A stretch of DNA of 64,000 nucleotides, from assembly GCA_037953745.1 (NCBI GenBank), contig JBAKBP010003159.1, positions 1 through 64,000 on the forward strand, given 5' to 3'. The position numbers and the translations under genes are program-made. Positions 44,159-54,982 of this stretch are shown here, in pieces (within the stretch, counting starts at the first letter, position 1; the number at the start of each line of letters is the position of its first letter). Origin of the DNA: Lithodes maja (taxonomy: Eukaryota; Arthropoda; Malacostraca; Decapoda; Lithodidae). Below the pieces are notes generated by a model that saw only the letters and a list, made by a program, of their open reading frames with translations, searched no databases and had not been told where the DNA came from.

Positions 44159-45441
44159 TGTGGACAAGGGAGAGATATCCAGAGAGAGAAAATACAGCTT
44201 TATAGTGGTCAATAAAGTAGGCATGCGTAATCAGGCGGCAGTGCAATTATCATTATCATGGTGATAGACTGTGTTGGCTACGCACCTGGGGCGAGCCCGT
44301 GACGCAAGGCATTGGCGCTTCCGTGGGGTGATCAGGTCGTTGTCCATGCATGCACAGCTGTCGCCTGCCTGGTTGCAATGTAAAAAAAGATAGGATCATG
44401 TGAACTGTACTCCGAGAAGGAAGTGTCTTGACGAGGCGTGTAGAAGGCGTGTGGAGGGAGGCTAGAAAAGAAAAGCAGGCTGGATTATGTAATGCAAGGT
44501 TTAGGGAAAAATAGATTGTGCGAGGTGGCGATTTCCTTATTATTCTACGGTTAGTAGGTCAGTCATCATGCGGGGTTAGTATGTTAATAAGTAACAAGTA
44601 AAATTGGTAATGATACAATCAATATCTACTTGGCACAGTTATATATCTATAGCCCTCATAATACAGAGAGCTAAGAGGTGTCTTCCCTCTTACTTCTTCT
44701 ACAGGGGCTGTCACATATTCATTAATCATATTCATGGCATAACAATAAAATGGTAGTGACATAATCAATACAATAATTGGCATAGTCATATATCTGTACC
44801 CCTCATAATACAGAGAGTTAAGAGGTGCCTTTCCTCTTACTTTTCCTGCAGGGGAATAGTTAAAGATAAACATATTCATTAATTATATACATGGTCTGCA
44901 GTCATGTTGCCTGTGGCGGATGTAGTTGGGTCCAGCTGGAGCTAAACGCACGTGAAATTAATACAACAGTAATTACGACAGTCACAGGGACATGCATACG
45001 ACGCGGCCATCACTGCTTACGTCATCAGAAATCAAGGGGGTGGATATCATCTAGTATCTTAATAATGGTGGGGAGGAAGGAGATGTGGTTTGTATACTAA
45101 GAAGAATGTGAGTTAAAAAGTGTGGAACATGTGGATTGGTGTGGAGGTTCAGTCTGGAGAGGTGGGAGGTGGTCGTCTGTGGTCGGCCATTTTGGGGGTG
45201 GGTTGTCCAGTGCCGGCTGCTGAGGCGATAAGCTTCTAATTGGGCTGGGGGAGGAGTAGATGGGAAAGGCTGGGTGTTTTTGTCCCTCTCTCTCCCTCCG
45301 ACAGTACTGGTGAATGTCTGTCTGTCTGTCTGTCTGTTTCTTTGGTAGGATATATACTTTAGTTACTTAGAATAAGGGGTAATCCCCTCTGACAAGGCAG
45401 AGGGGAGACAATATATTAACTAGCATGGGTGTATATACTTA
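44159..45441. other. Non-coding region with diverged duplications
   Basis: A block with TCATAATACAGAGAG..TAAGAGGTG occurs at 44640-44745 and 44773-44880. These are distant relatives of the duplication at 45442-45887. A TCTG repeat lies at about 45315-45340. No gene recognised. Confidence 0.5.
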
Positions 45442-45887
45442 TACCGTCGTAAGGTAGAGATAAGGGGTGTCTTCCCTCCTTGTCTTCTTCTTAGAGGGCT
45501 GTCATAGTTAACATATATACAGTATATATATCATGAATACAATAATACATGGTTTGCAGTTATGGCCGTCTGCAGGTTAATCAGAATTAAACATATATAA
45601 ATCAGCAGAGGTACTTCGATACATAGTTAAACATATATATATATCATTAATACAATCATGCATGGTTTGCAGTTATGGCCGTCTGCATGTTGATCAGAAT
45701 TACATAGATAAATCATACTTGTACCGTCGTAAGGTAGAGATAAGGGGTGTCTTCCCTCCTTGTCTTCTTCTTAGAGGGCTGTCATAGTTAAACATATATA
45801 TATATATAATTAATATAATAATACATGGTTTGCAGTTATGGCCGTTTGCAGGTTGATCAGAATTAAGCATATAATTATAAGTCAGCA
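45442..45887. repeat. Tandem duplication, about 280-bp unit
   Basis: TACCGTCGTAAGGTAGAGAT at 45443 and 45723 starts two near-identical blocks. The second copy is interrupted by the transposon at 45888 and resumes at 49533 with GCAGAGGTATTTCGATAC, equivalent to 45602 in the first copy. Confidence 0.85.
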
Positions 45888-46062
45888 TAGTGGGGCGGTT
45901 TACCTAGGATATTCAAACCTATTGTGTGGTTTTTGATAAAAGCACCAATTTTGGCACAGAGATAGACCAATATATTATGAACAAATTTGGATGTGGAGCC
46001 ATTGCCCAACTGCCCCCTGGCGGTCGTGGCGGCCATTTTCCAAAATGGCCGCCATGTGGCTG
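45888..46062 (+). repeat. X1 left terminal inverted repeat
   Basis: Pairs with the complement of 49365-49532. It contains an inner palindrome around GGCGGCCATTTTCC/AAAATGGCCGCC. Confidence 0.8.
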
Positions 46063-46367
46063 CCGAGGAAGACTTATCCCTAGGTGAATGAGATGTACTG
46101 AGTAAATGTGCAGGACAAAATTATTGTTTTGAATCTGCAATGTTGTGCAAACATTATGTTGCGTGTTGTAGCTAATGTAAGGTAGCACTTAACAACAAAG
46201 AAAGGTGCCCATTTGTTTTTAGAATCTTATCTTATTATCGATTTATTGAATTATTCATAGATTAGCATAACAACCATGACAAACATCTCTCAATTGAACA
46301 TGTCCTAATTCACTTGGATTCTGAGTGCTCCTTTCATACAACTTTGTCATTTTCCATTTCCAGAACA

Positions 46368-48792
46368 ATGTCGAAGAGCTTCAAACTCGTTGAGCCTCGT
46401 GGTGCAGAAGCAGCTCCGTCTACCTCCGCCCAGCCAGCAACAAAGACAGACTGGTTATTATGCTTCATATGCCAAGAAACGACGCCAGAGTCGCTGACAA
46501 GTCCATCCCAGAATACACGCCAAGACAAGGGGAGCAGCTACAGCATTCTCGCTGGACATCTGAGAAGGTTCAATGAGCTTGGATTGCTCCCCAACTCTTT
46601 TCTGTTGAGCCGATTAGATGAAGGCAGTGGCGTTGAAGCAGCATTGAGCGCCAACAATGCACGATACCACAAGACCTGCAGGCTGAGGTATATATAACAA
46701 GACCAAGTTAGACAGAGCTGAGAAGAGGCACCTGAAAATAGGCGCCAATGAAGAAGAGGTAGTTGTTGCCCGCAAGCGAACTCGATATCTGTCACGACCA
46801 TCAAGTGCTGAGACGAAACACCAAGAAGTGAAATGCTTCTTCTGCGGAGAAGCTCCTGGTAGTGCTGGTCTTAATGCAGCTGCGACATTCCAACTGGACT
46901 CGCGTGTCAGGTCGTGCGCACTGATTCTGGACGACATGGACCTCCTGACGCAACTGAATGCTGGGGACATGATTGCACAGGAGGCCAAGTACCACCGAAA
47001 TTGTCTCCTGAACTTGTACAATCGCGCACGGAAGATTAAGGAAATGGCGGGCAAAGGTACAGACGATGAACACGCAATAGCAGGACTTGCTTTCGCAGAG
47101 CTGGTGGTGTTTATTGAAGAAGCTCACATGGATGACGAGACGTCTCCGGTCTTCAAACTTGCTGACCTGGCGCAGTTATACACGTCAAGGATGGAACAGC
47201 TGGGAGTCTAGCATGAGGGCAGGGTGCACACGACCCGTCTTAAGCAGAGACAGCTTGCTCACTTTCCTAACATGTGTGCACAGCACCAGAGGCGCGATGT
47301 CCTGCTTGCATTCAATGAAGACCTCGGCGATGCCCTGGCAAAGACTTGTGAACTGGACAGAGACCTTGATCTGGCGCGTGCTGCCCAAATTGTGATACGC
47401 CACATCATCGGAGATGCCAAGGTGTTCAACGGGTTTCCTGCAGGATGCCAACAGGACTCCATGCCACCCATGTTGCTTGCCCTTGGTCACTATGATCTTG
47501 GAAGGTCCCAGTATCAAGTACCAGAGTGAAAGCACAACACCAGCGGCACTGAGCATCGCCCAGCTCCTCAAGTTCAACAGCGTTATGCACCGACGGGCCG
47601 CCACAGGCAGTACGCCTCGCCCAGTCAGGCACGCCACCACGCAGGAGACGCCAGTTCCAACCTACATCGGCCTAATGCTACATGCACACACGCGCAAGAG
47701 GGAGCTCGTCGACAGGCTGGCACACATGGGGATTTCTATCTCCTATGATCGGGTCCCGTCCCTTTCCACACAGCTGGGGAACAGTGCCTGCCGCCTCTAC
47801 CACCAGGAGCAAGTAGTCTGCCCTCCCAAGATGAGAGGCAGAGGCAGAACAAGACAGAGCTGTTCAGCTTCCTCTCTGGCATCCTCCACGACTCATTCCA
47901 GCTTGCAGACAAGGAGCTGGTCATCACTGAAGGAGATGATGTCTTGAGCAAGCCACTGCTCCTAGATACTGCAGCCCTGGCTCCTTGCAACCACGAAGAA
48001 GCCGACAGCCGCATGATGTTGCATGCCGCCCACGCTGCTCACAATGGCCACAAGATCTTCATCCGCACAGTTGACACTGATGTTGTTGTCCTGGCAGTGG
48101 CTCTGGCACGCACCCTGGAGGAGGAAGCCGAAGTGTGGGTGTCCTTCGGCACGGGCAAGGCTTTCCGGTTCTTGGCAGCCCATGAGATGGCGCGGGCTCT
48201 GGGCCCTGAGAAAGCACAGGCACTACCGATGTTTCATGCTTTGACGGGCTGCGACACGGTCTCCTGCTTCGCCGGACATGGCAAGAGGACAGCATGGGCA
48301 GTGTGGACAGCTCTACCTCAGCTGACCCAGACACTCACTGACCTCTCCACTGCACCGGATCATATTGATGAAGATGCCATGCACACCATCGAGAGGTTCG
48401 TCATCCTGCTCTACGACAGAACAAGCACCGCAACCGATATCGACAAGGCACGCCGCAAACTGTTTGCAAAGAAGAGCAATGTCCAGCTGATCCCACCGAT
48501 AAGTGCAGCCCTGAAGCAGCACGTTCGATGAGCAATATACCTGGGCGGACATGTCTGCGGTCAGGCCCTGGCTCCTGCACCAACATTGCCATCACCAACC
48601 GACTGGGGTTGGATCAAGACCAGCGACATGTACGAACCTCTCTGGACAACGCTCCCCGAGGCATCCAAGGTTTGCCGGGAGCTTGTCTCCTGCAAATGCC
48701 AGAAGGGCTGCATCAAGAAGTGCAAGTGCAAGAAGGCCAGTCTGGAATGCACACCACTGTGTGCTTGCGACGGGGAGTGCTCTCAGAACTGA
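46368..48792 (+). pseudogene. X1 transposon protein: zinc fingers, XPG/FEN-1-like block, CXC tail
   Basis: Likely start ATG at 46368, preceded by TTTCCAG. The order is: Cys/His finger 1 (CFICQ ... ARYHKTCRLRY), finger 2 (CFFCGEAPG ... KYHRNCLLNLY, 46828 on), a conserved ETPVPTYIGLMLHA..GISISYDRV block (47650-47760), the nuclease-like block HEEADSRMM, VDTDVVVLAVA, LTGCDTVSCFAGHGKRT (47990-48300), and a Cys-rich CXC-type tail (CKCQKGCIKKCKCKK, to 48792). The acidic residues and the GCD..G-G-K-T motif resemble XPG/FEN-1 enzymes. Lesions: a break near 46697, a stop at 47209, frameshifts near 47525 and 47900, and a stop at 48529. It is a recent but dead copy. Confidence 0.72.
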
Positions 48793-49364
48793 ACTCGCAA
48801 ACTTAAGATGAAGATTCTGAACTGTTCCAGACAGTACACAGGTACTGTAAAACAGTGAACTTATCTGCATATTGCATTTAGCAGATTATGTGTTAATTAA
48901 CATGATAATTAAATGTAGTAGTGTCCATTGACCACAGAAGTATAACATTTGACTTGCCCAGGATTGATCTGATGAGAGCAAGCCACCATAATTATCACTA
49001 TCTGGTTCTGTTATTGTTGTTGTATTATCGATGTAATTAGCATAATTGTGTTAATCATTTTGTTACTTGGCATCTTAATTGGCGTGGGCAGTGTCCATGA
49101 ATAGCTATTGACAGACAGAGGAAGAAGGTCAGATAACATTTCCACAACTTAAATGAATCTAGCCTATTCACAAGGAATGTCAGCATTTGATGCCTGATCA
49201 TGGGTTTCCTTGTCGCCATTTCATCTGCAATTAGCCTAAATATGTTAATTAATATCAGCAGCATCTCCCAAAATGTGACTAAGAGCTATCTGGCATGTCT
49301 TGATTCAAAACATTCAATAAACATTCACTAAAACCTTCAGCAGCAAACTTTATCTAACTTCTGT

Positions 49365-49532
49365 GTCTTTTGGGTGTCTGCTGGCGGCCATTTTGGAAAA
49401 TAGCCACCACGGCCGCCAGGGGGCAGTTGGGCGATGGCTCCACATCCAAATTTGTTCATAATATATTGCTCTGTGCCAAAATTGGTGCTTTTATCCAAAA
49501 ATGCACAATAAGTTAGCTTACCCGCTGTACTA
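49365..49532 (+). repeat. X1 right terminal inverted repeat
   Basis: Complement matches 45888-46062 over the GGCGGCCATTTT, GGATGTGGAGCC and TTGGCACAGAG blocks. It ends GTACTA. Confidence 0.8.
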
Positions 49533-50065
49533 GCAGAGGTATTTCGATACAATTAGTTAGTATGGGGTACGTACCTATACCTTCGTAATGTAGAGAGAGC
49601 GAGGTGTCTTCAGATCGCCTCGTTCCTGTACACGATGAGAGTATTATAGTCTGCAGGGTTAGTATTTAATGGAATACATACTTTAGTGGGTACTTCAAGA
49701 ATCTCAGGGAGTGTGGTTTGTATCTAGAACACTGTGATTAACGAGACGTGTAATATGTGGATGGAAGTGGAAGAAAGGAAGGGATCTTGCTGGGGGTGGA
49801 AGTTTCTCTTCCAGGAATTTTCGTTCCTGGTGTATTTCAAAAATTACAGACATCGAAGTGAAATATGTGAGTAAACTAATAAATTCAAAGTTCAGATTTA
49901 ACGTTAAATCATATAAATTAATAGATTCATTAGATTATCGCGAAATTTAAAGAAGACATTGATTATGACCTAAATGAGAATCTTACGCAGATACACTACA
50001 AATTATATATATATATCCTAAATATATAAAATAGTAGAAACCTCAAATAGCACTTAGTTTCTACT
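49533..50065. other. Continuation of the interrupted 280-bp repeat, then unique AT-rich DNA
   Basis: 49533-49740 resembles the sequence flanking X1 on the left. No gene to 50065. Confidence 0.5.
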
Positions 50066-50880
50066 ATATCGACTGTTGATCACAAAAATGGAATATCGCC
50101 AAGAAAAACTAGCTGAAAGGGGAAGAATGGTAGGCATGAGGGAGAGTGGACAAACAGTAGCGAATATTTCAAAAGTAATGAGCCTTTCCCGCACCACGGT
50201 ATAGTTCTGGCCGAATAGAAATGAATAGAAGGAGACCTTAAAGATAAGAAAAGAAGAAGACCAAGGAAAACTAATGGTTAATGCCATAGAATAACAACCC
50301 TTTGCTAATGCAGTTGCAGTCAAAGAACAACTTGGTTTGGACGTCTCGAATTCCTTAGTTCGGAGACGATTCCATGAAAATGGTATTCACCATAGAATAC
50401 CAGCAGTATAGGAAAAACTGACCAAACTGCATCAAGACAAATTTTCTCAGATTTCTCCAGCAGTATGTTGGTGAAGGGCTTGATTTGTAGTGCCCTGTCA
50501 TCTTCACAGATGTAAAACAAAATTCTTCAACAACACATGGACGTCTTCATTGTTGGAGGAGAAATAACACTCGCTATGTGAAGGAACACATATATGAAGT
50601 TGCACGCAGCGGTCACGTTACGTGCAATAATGTGGGGTTGGATTCACCTGCATGGTGTGGGGGAACTGTCTGATATTGAGGGCAACTTCACAGCACAAAA
50701 ATACATTGAGATATTAGAATAAGTCATGCTTCCCTCAGCTAGAGGGTACGCCCTTCCATATCCGGAGCGAATAATATTCATGCAGGACAGGTATGTTATG
50801 GGAACATTTAGAATAATAATATTCATGCAGGACAGGTATGTTATGGGAACATTTAGAATTGTGACATTTAACCATTTGTT
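50066..50880 (+). pseudogene. Tc1-like transposase, N-terminal half, decayed
   Basis: Reads RGRMVGMRESGQTVANISK (helix-turn-helix) near 50115, VRRRFHENGIHHRIPAV near 50350 and FMQDRY, the second catalytic Asp block of Tc1 transposases, near 50780. Many stops. A 45-bp tandem duplication (GAATAATATTCATGCAGG..) at 50769-50860 repeats the catalytic block. The C-terminal half is at 53872-54170. Confidence 0.8.
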
Positions 50881-50967
50881 AGTGTTTATGGTAAAAATGA
50901 TTGTGTATATTTTATCATAATTAGCTTATATTATATGTCCTCACATTGCTTTAAAAGCATACCTAAT

Positions 50968-51180
50968 TTACCCTTTGAGGATTAAGACGCCTTTTAACAG
51001 TATATTCTGGCGATCATTAAATGATTCAATTCATTTTAGGAAGGATCTGTGGTAGTCAGAGGAATGATTGAGATTGTTTTTACCCCTTCGACTACTAGAA
51101 GGCCTTCTAAAACTGAATACAATCGCCTAATGATAGTCAGAATATACTTTCAAAGCGCGTCATAATCCTCAAGGGGTTAA
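50968..51180. mobile_element. Small inverted-repeat MITE
   Basis: Left TTACCCTTTGAGGATTA; complement of right TTAACCCCTTGAGGATTA. Inner blocks are also inverted (TATATTCTG, AGAAGGCCTTCT). It lies inside the interrupted Tc1 region. Confidence 0.6.
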
Positions 51181-51247
51181 GTTACAATCCCTCACCTACA
51201 CAAAGCATTAATCAATATTGTATTTTCCTCACACACACAATAAATAA

Positions 51248-51291
<44 letters not shown>

Positions 51292-51300
51292 GTGTGTGTG
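51248..51300. repeat. (TA)n/(TG)n microsatellite
   Basis: Alternating TA followed by TG. Confidence 0.9.
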
Positions 51301-51437
51301 TTTATTGATATATTGATATAGTTTTTGGTTAGTATGAGGTTGCAGAGTTGATTAGTCTTACAATATTTAATGTTGTTGATGAGGTGTGTCATCCACAGTA
51401 TTGAAGACATAATATGGTTTTCTGATCTATTAGGATT

Positions 51438-53715
51438 TTTTTTTTTTTTTTTTTTTTTTTCTATGTGATTGAGGGAGGCAAAAGGCATAACTGCCTATAG
51501 CGAGTGCCTCCCCCATAGTTGAAAGAGTGACACGGCCAAAATCAAGGGACGTTCGAGCCAAAATGCCTGGACACACGGAGTTTGAAGCAATTTAAGTCAT
51601 AGGAAGAGGGAAAGACTGATTCTGGGAGAGAGTTCCAGAGCTCAGATGTTGAGTAGAAGAAAGTTTGAGAGTAACGTTTCACTCTTGGGTTGGAGAGTTG
51701 CACAGAGTAGGGGTGGGATTGAGTTGCAAGACGGGTACCACGTGCCCTACGTAAAGGAGGTGGTATGCACTGGGATAGCTCTGAGGAACACTGATTATTA
51801 TAGTAGCGATAGAATAGCGAGAGAGATGCAACATTGCGGCGGAGACAGAGAGATTGCAGAGAGTTAGTGAGTGGACGGGAGTTAATGATACGAAAGGCCT
51901 TCCTTTCAACTTTGTCTAGGAGAGCGGTGTGAGAGGAACCTCCCCACACATGTGAACAATACTCAATACAAGGGCGCACTATGCCCCTGTACAGAGCAAG
52001 AAGCTGTGCAGGGGAAAAGAACCCCCTAAGGCGGTTGAGCACACCCAGCTTCTGGGAGGCTGCCTTAGCAAGACTGGTAATATGGTCCTTCCAAATGAGA
52101 GCAGAAGAAAAAGAGACACCAAGAATATTGAGAGAAGATGAAGGGTTGATTTTTGTATTGTTGAAGAATAAGGGATAGTCCGCTGGGAGATCCTGACGGG
52201 TAGATAGATGGAGAAATTGGGTTTTGGAAGCATTAAAGTTAATAAGGTTTTCTCTGCCCCAATTGGAAATAGTATTTAGATCAGAATTTAAGAGTTCTAT
52301 GGCTTCATTACGTTTGTCGTTGAGGGATTGCTGGCTGGGGCGTTCTGAAAAACTAATGGAGTAGTGTAAGGTTGAGTCGTCTGCGTATGAATGGATGGGA
52401 ATTAAGGTACAGTTAAGGAGATCATTTATAAAAATTAGAAAGAGAATAGGAGATAGGACAGAGCCCTGAGGAACACCGGAGTTTATAGGGTGAGGAAGTG
52501 AACAATGGCCGTCCACAACCGCAGCTATGGAACGGCCGGAAAGGAAATTAGAGACAAAGGCACAGATGGATGGATAGAAACCGAAGGAGGGTAGTTTAGA
52601 AATTAAAGATTTATGCCAGACTCTATCGAAAGCTTTCGATATGTCTAGTGCAATAGAAAAAGTCTCACCGAAGTCCCGAAAGGAGGATGACCAAGAGTTA
52701 GTAAGATATGAAAGAAGATCACCAGTAGAGCGACCCTTAAGGAAGCCATACTGGCGATCTGAGAGCAGATTATGAGAAGAGAAATGCTTAAGAAATTTGG
52801 AAGCAAGAATAGTTTCAAAAACTTTAGAAAGACAAGAGATAAGAGCAATTGGACGATAGTTGGAGGGTTGAGAGCGGTCACCCTTCTTTGGGACAGGTTG
52901 AATGTGAGCAAACTTCCAGCATGAAGGGAAGACGTTAGAGGATAGACAGAGACGAAAGAGTTTGCCTAGGCAGGGAGTCAGCACGGAAGCACAGTTTTTG
53001 AGAACAACAGGAGGAACACCGTCCGGACCGTACGCCTTATTAGTGTTAAGCCCAGAGAGGGTAGAAAGTACATCTTTAGAAGAGATTAGGATATTAGGCA
53101 TAAGTAAGAGAGAGGAGGGCGGAGAGGGAGGAATAGCACCGGAATCATCCAAGGTGGAGTTTCTAGCAAAAGTTTGAGCGAAGAGTTTAGCTTTGTCAGA
53201 GGAAGAAGTGATGGTTGTGCCATCAGAGTGGGAAAGGGGAGGGAAAGACGAGGAAGAGAAATTGTTGGAGAGGTTTTTGGCTAGATGCCAGAAAGCTTGG
53301 GAAGAGCTAGAGTTGGATAGTTCAGTGCATTTATTATTGATGAAAGAGTGTTTGGCAAGTCGAAGAACAGATTTGGCTTGATTCCGGGCAGAAACATATG
53401 AAGAATGAGAGTCTTGAGTTTTAAGGCGTCGGTACCGTTTGAATGCTTCCTCCTTATTGCGGACAGCAGTAGAACAGGCGTGAGTAAACCAAGATTTTTT
53501 AGCATTAGTCTGAGAGAAAGAGAATGGAATGTAAGCTTCCATGCCCGATAGGATTACCTCGGTAATGCGTTCAGCACTCTCCGAGGGTCCTCGGCCATGG
53601 AAGCAGAAATCATTCCATGGGAAATCAAAGAAGTACTGCCGAAGAGCCTCCCAGGATGTTGAGTAAACCTTACATTTAGTTTGATCCTTCGTTTTGCTTG
53701 TACTCGCAGTGTATA
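51438..53715 (-). mobile_element. LINE C: 5'-truncated non-LTR retrotransposon (I/Nimb-like)
   Basis: Poly(T) at about 51438-51460 is the poly(A) tail of a minus-strand insertion. The RT ORF occupies 51542-53542, and the frame stays open upstream to about 53700, so the element is cut at its 5' end before the endonuclease. Its 3' end is found again at 41656-42015 and 9738-9875. It lies between the two halves of the Tc1 transposase. Confidence 0.85.
51542..53542 (-). CDS. LINE C ORF2 reverse transcriptase, open for 666+ codons
   Basis: Complete RT in one frame with no stop: AYGPDGVPPVVLKNC, PVPKKGDRSQPSNYRPIAL, GFLKGRSTGDLL, LDISKAFDRVWH, NSGVPQGSVLSPILF and the catalytic SYADDSTLHYS, then the thumb (INFNASKTQFLHLS) and a C-terminal region with VRPCIEYCSHVW. 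The Met at 53542 is internal to the protein; an open frame continues upstream for about 55 codons. RT sequence is of the I/Jockey group; the clade call (I/Nimb) is tentative. The intact frame suggests recent insertion. Confidence 0.88.
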   Translation of the reverse strand: MEAYIPFSFSQTNAKKSWFTHACSTAVRNKEEAFKRYRRLKTQDSHSSYVSARNQAKSVLRLAKHSFINNKCTELSNSSSSQAFWHLAKNLSNNFSSSSFPPLSHSDGTTITSSSDKAKLFAQTFARNSTLDDSGAIPPSPPSSLLLMPNILISSKDVLSTLSGLNTNKAYGPDGVPPVVLKNCASVLTPCLGKLFRLCLSSNVFPSCWKFAHIQPVPKKGDRSQPSNYRPIALISCLSKVFETILASKFLKHFSSHNLLSDRQYGFLKGRSTGDLLSYLTNSWSSSFRDFGETFSIALDISKAFDRVWHKSLISKLPSFGFYPSICAFVSNFLSGRSIAAVVDGHCSLPHPINSGVPQGSVLSPILFLIFINDLLNCTLIPIHSYADDSTLHYSISFSERPSQQSLNDKRNEAIELLNSDLNTISNWGRENLINFNASKTQFLHLSTRQDLPADYPLFFNNTKINPSSSLNILGVSFSSALIWKDHITSLAKAASQKLGVLNRLRGFFSPAQLLALYRGIVRPCIEYCSHVWGGSSHTALLDKVERKAFRIINSRPLTNSLQSLCLRRNVASLSLFYRYYNNQCSSELSQCIPPPLRRARGTRLATQSHPYSVQLSNPRVKRYSQTFFYSTSELWNSLPESVFPSSYDLNCFKLRVSRHFGSNVP

Positions 53716-53871
53716 TATATTAAGCTCAATAATACAGGAAATAATTCATCAAGTAATTAATGGAATTATAAATAGTAACTGTTTAAGCAATACAGATAGG
53801 AGGAATCGGCATTTATAGACTATCGGAAATTGAATTAGTTGATTATTATTAGCTGACATACAAATATTGTC

Positions 53872-54170
53872 TCCATAAGGTTTCCCCATCCATGCTGCAA
53901 GGATTGTGACACGCTGGCTGCAGGAGCAGAGGAACGTAGAAGTTCTTGATTGGCCATGTAAGGGTTGTGATATGAACCCAATTGAGAATATTTGGGCCAA
54001 TATTGTCAATGTGTGGGAACCAGAAGGAGAGAGGACGAGGGAGCAGCTACGTTAACACACGGTCAGAGAATGGGAATTCATGAGAAGAAAACCAAATCTA
54101 ATTTTTGAACAGGTTTCCTCCATGCCAAGGCGGCTGCAAGCCATAATAGAGACCGAGAGGGGGGAGGCGG
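53872..54170 (+). pseudogene. Tc1-like transposase, C-terminal half
   Basis: Reads PIHAARIVTRWLQEQ, then WPCKGCDMNPIENIWANIV with the third catalytic acidic residue region, followed by VREWEFMRRKPNLIF. It joins logically to 50066-50880, from which it is separated by about 3 kb of inserted DNA. A TAA near 54053 interrupts it. Confidence 0.82.
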
Positions 54171-54739
54171 TGATATGTGTATTTATACATTTACCAAAGC
54201 AAGTACTGCACATGAAAACTATAACCAAATGATTACGTTTCACTTTGAAGTATGAACAAGCATACTGTATACGGTAACACTGATGCCTGTCTGTGGTAAA
54301 GACTCTTTGAAACACAATCAACATAGAAAACAGAAATATGGAAAAGTTATAATACTTAAAGCTAGGCATACAGATACATTAAACATGAAGCTACACACCA
54401 TGGTAACTAATAATATAAAGGACACAGAATAGAAATATGAATAACAAATAAACCTAATTGATTTAATTGACAAAACAATCTAACCCAATAAGCCTACGTG
54501 TTATAAATTTCACTGCACTATTGTTTAATCTTACTGGAACTCATTTTATTTCTAGCATTGCCTACGATAAATGACTAATATTTATGTCGCTATTATAACC
54601 TACATAGTACACAACCACGCTATTGATTCCGAGAGGATTTATGATAATGGTGTTTCATGTGCTCACAAGTTGCCCTCACACCTTTATAATAGGGCACATA
54701 TGAGCTCATTTTGTGGCGCCTACGTTTTGAACATGAGAA
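54171..54739. other. No gene recognised
   Basis: AT-rich DNA. It may hold the Tc1 3' end, but I found no convincing inverted repeat. Confidence 0.45.
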
Positions 54740-54982
54740 CATAATTATGAACACGGAAATCTGCAGAGGGCCTAATGGCCCATACGAGACATATCCATTT
54801 CACACCCAACAAATATCACTCAAATGACTATCCAAATTACGCTTGAAACTTTCCACCATTTCTGAGCTGATTAAAGCACTTGGCAATATATTCCACATAT
54901 CCACAACCCTATTGCCAAATCAATACTTGCCTTTGTCATTTTTAAACGGAATGTATCTACTTTGAAGACATTTGTATGGGTT
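54740..54982 (-). pseudogene. C-terminal fragment of a LINE A relative
   Basis: TCTGCAGAGGGCC..GGCCCA, then minus-strand coding like the final 60 residues of LINE A (equivalent to 20230-20620). It ends where X2 begins. Confidence 0.7.

Larger units (their letters stand above)
45888..49532 (+). mobile_element. TIR DNA transposon X1 encoding an XPG/FEN-1-like nuclease block
   Basis: 3645 bp with long inverted ends: 45888-46062 and 49365-49532 share AAAAGCACCAATTTTGGCACAG, AATTTGGATGTGGAGCC and GGCGGCCATTTT. Termini are TAGT...ACTA. The target duplication is GCA: the left flank ends ..TCAGCA, the right flank begins GCAGAGG, and the uninterrupted paralogous repeat at 45597-45612 reads TCAGCAGAGG. 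A 3-bp duplication plus an XPG-like nuclease suggests the Academ superfamily; that assignment is inference. Confidence 0.8.

Noticed and set aside
46614..48870. Minus-strand frames across X1
   Set aside because: They are shadows of the plus-strand transposon protein, whose motifs are clear.
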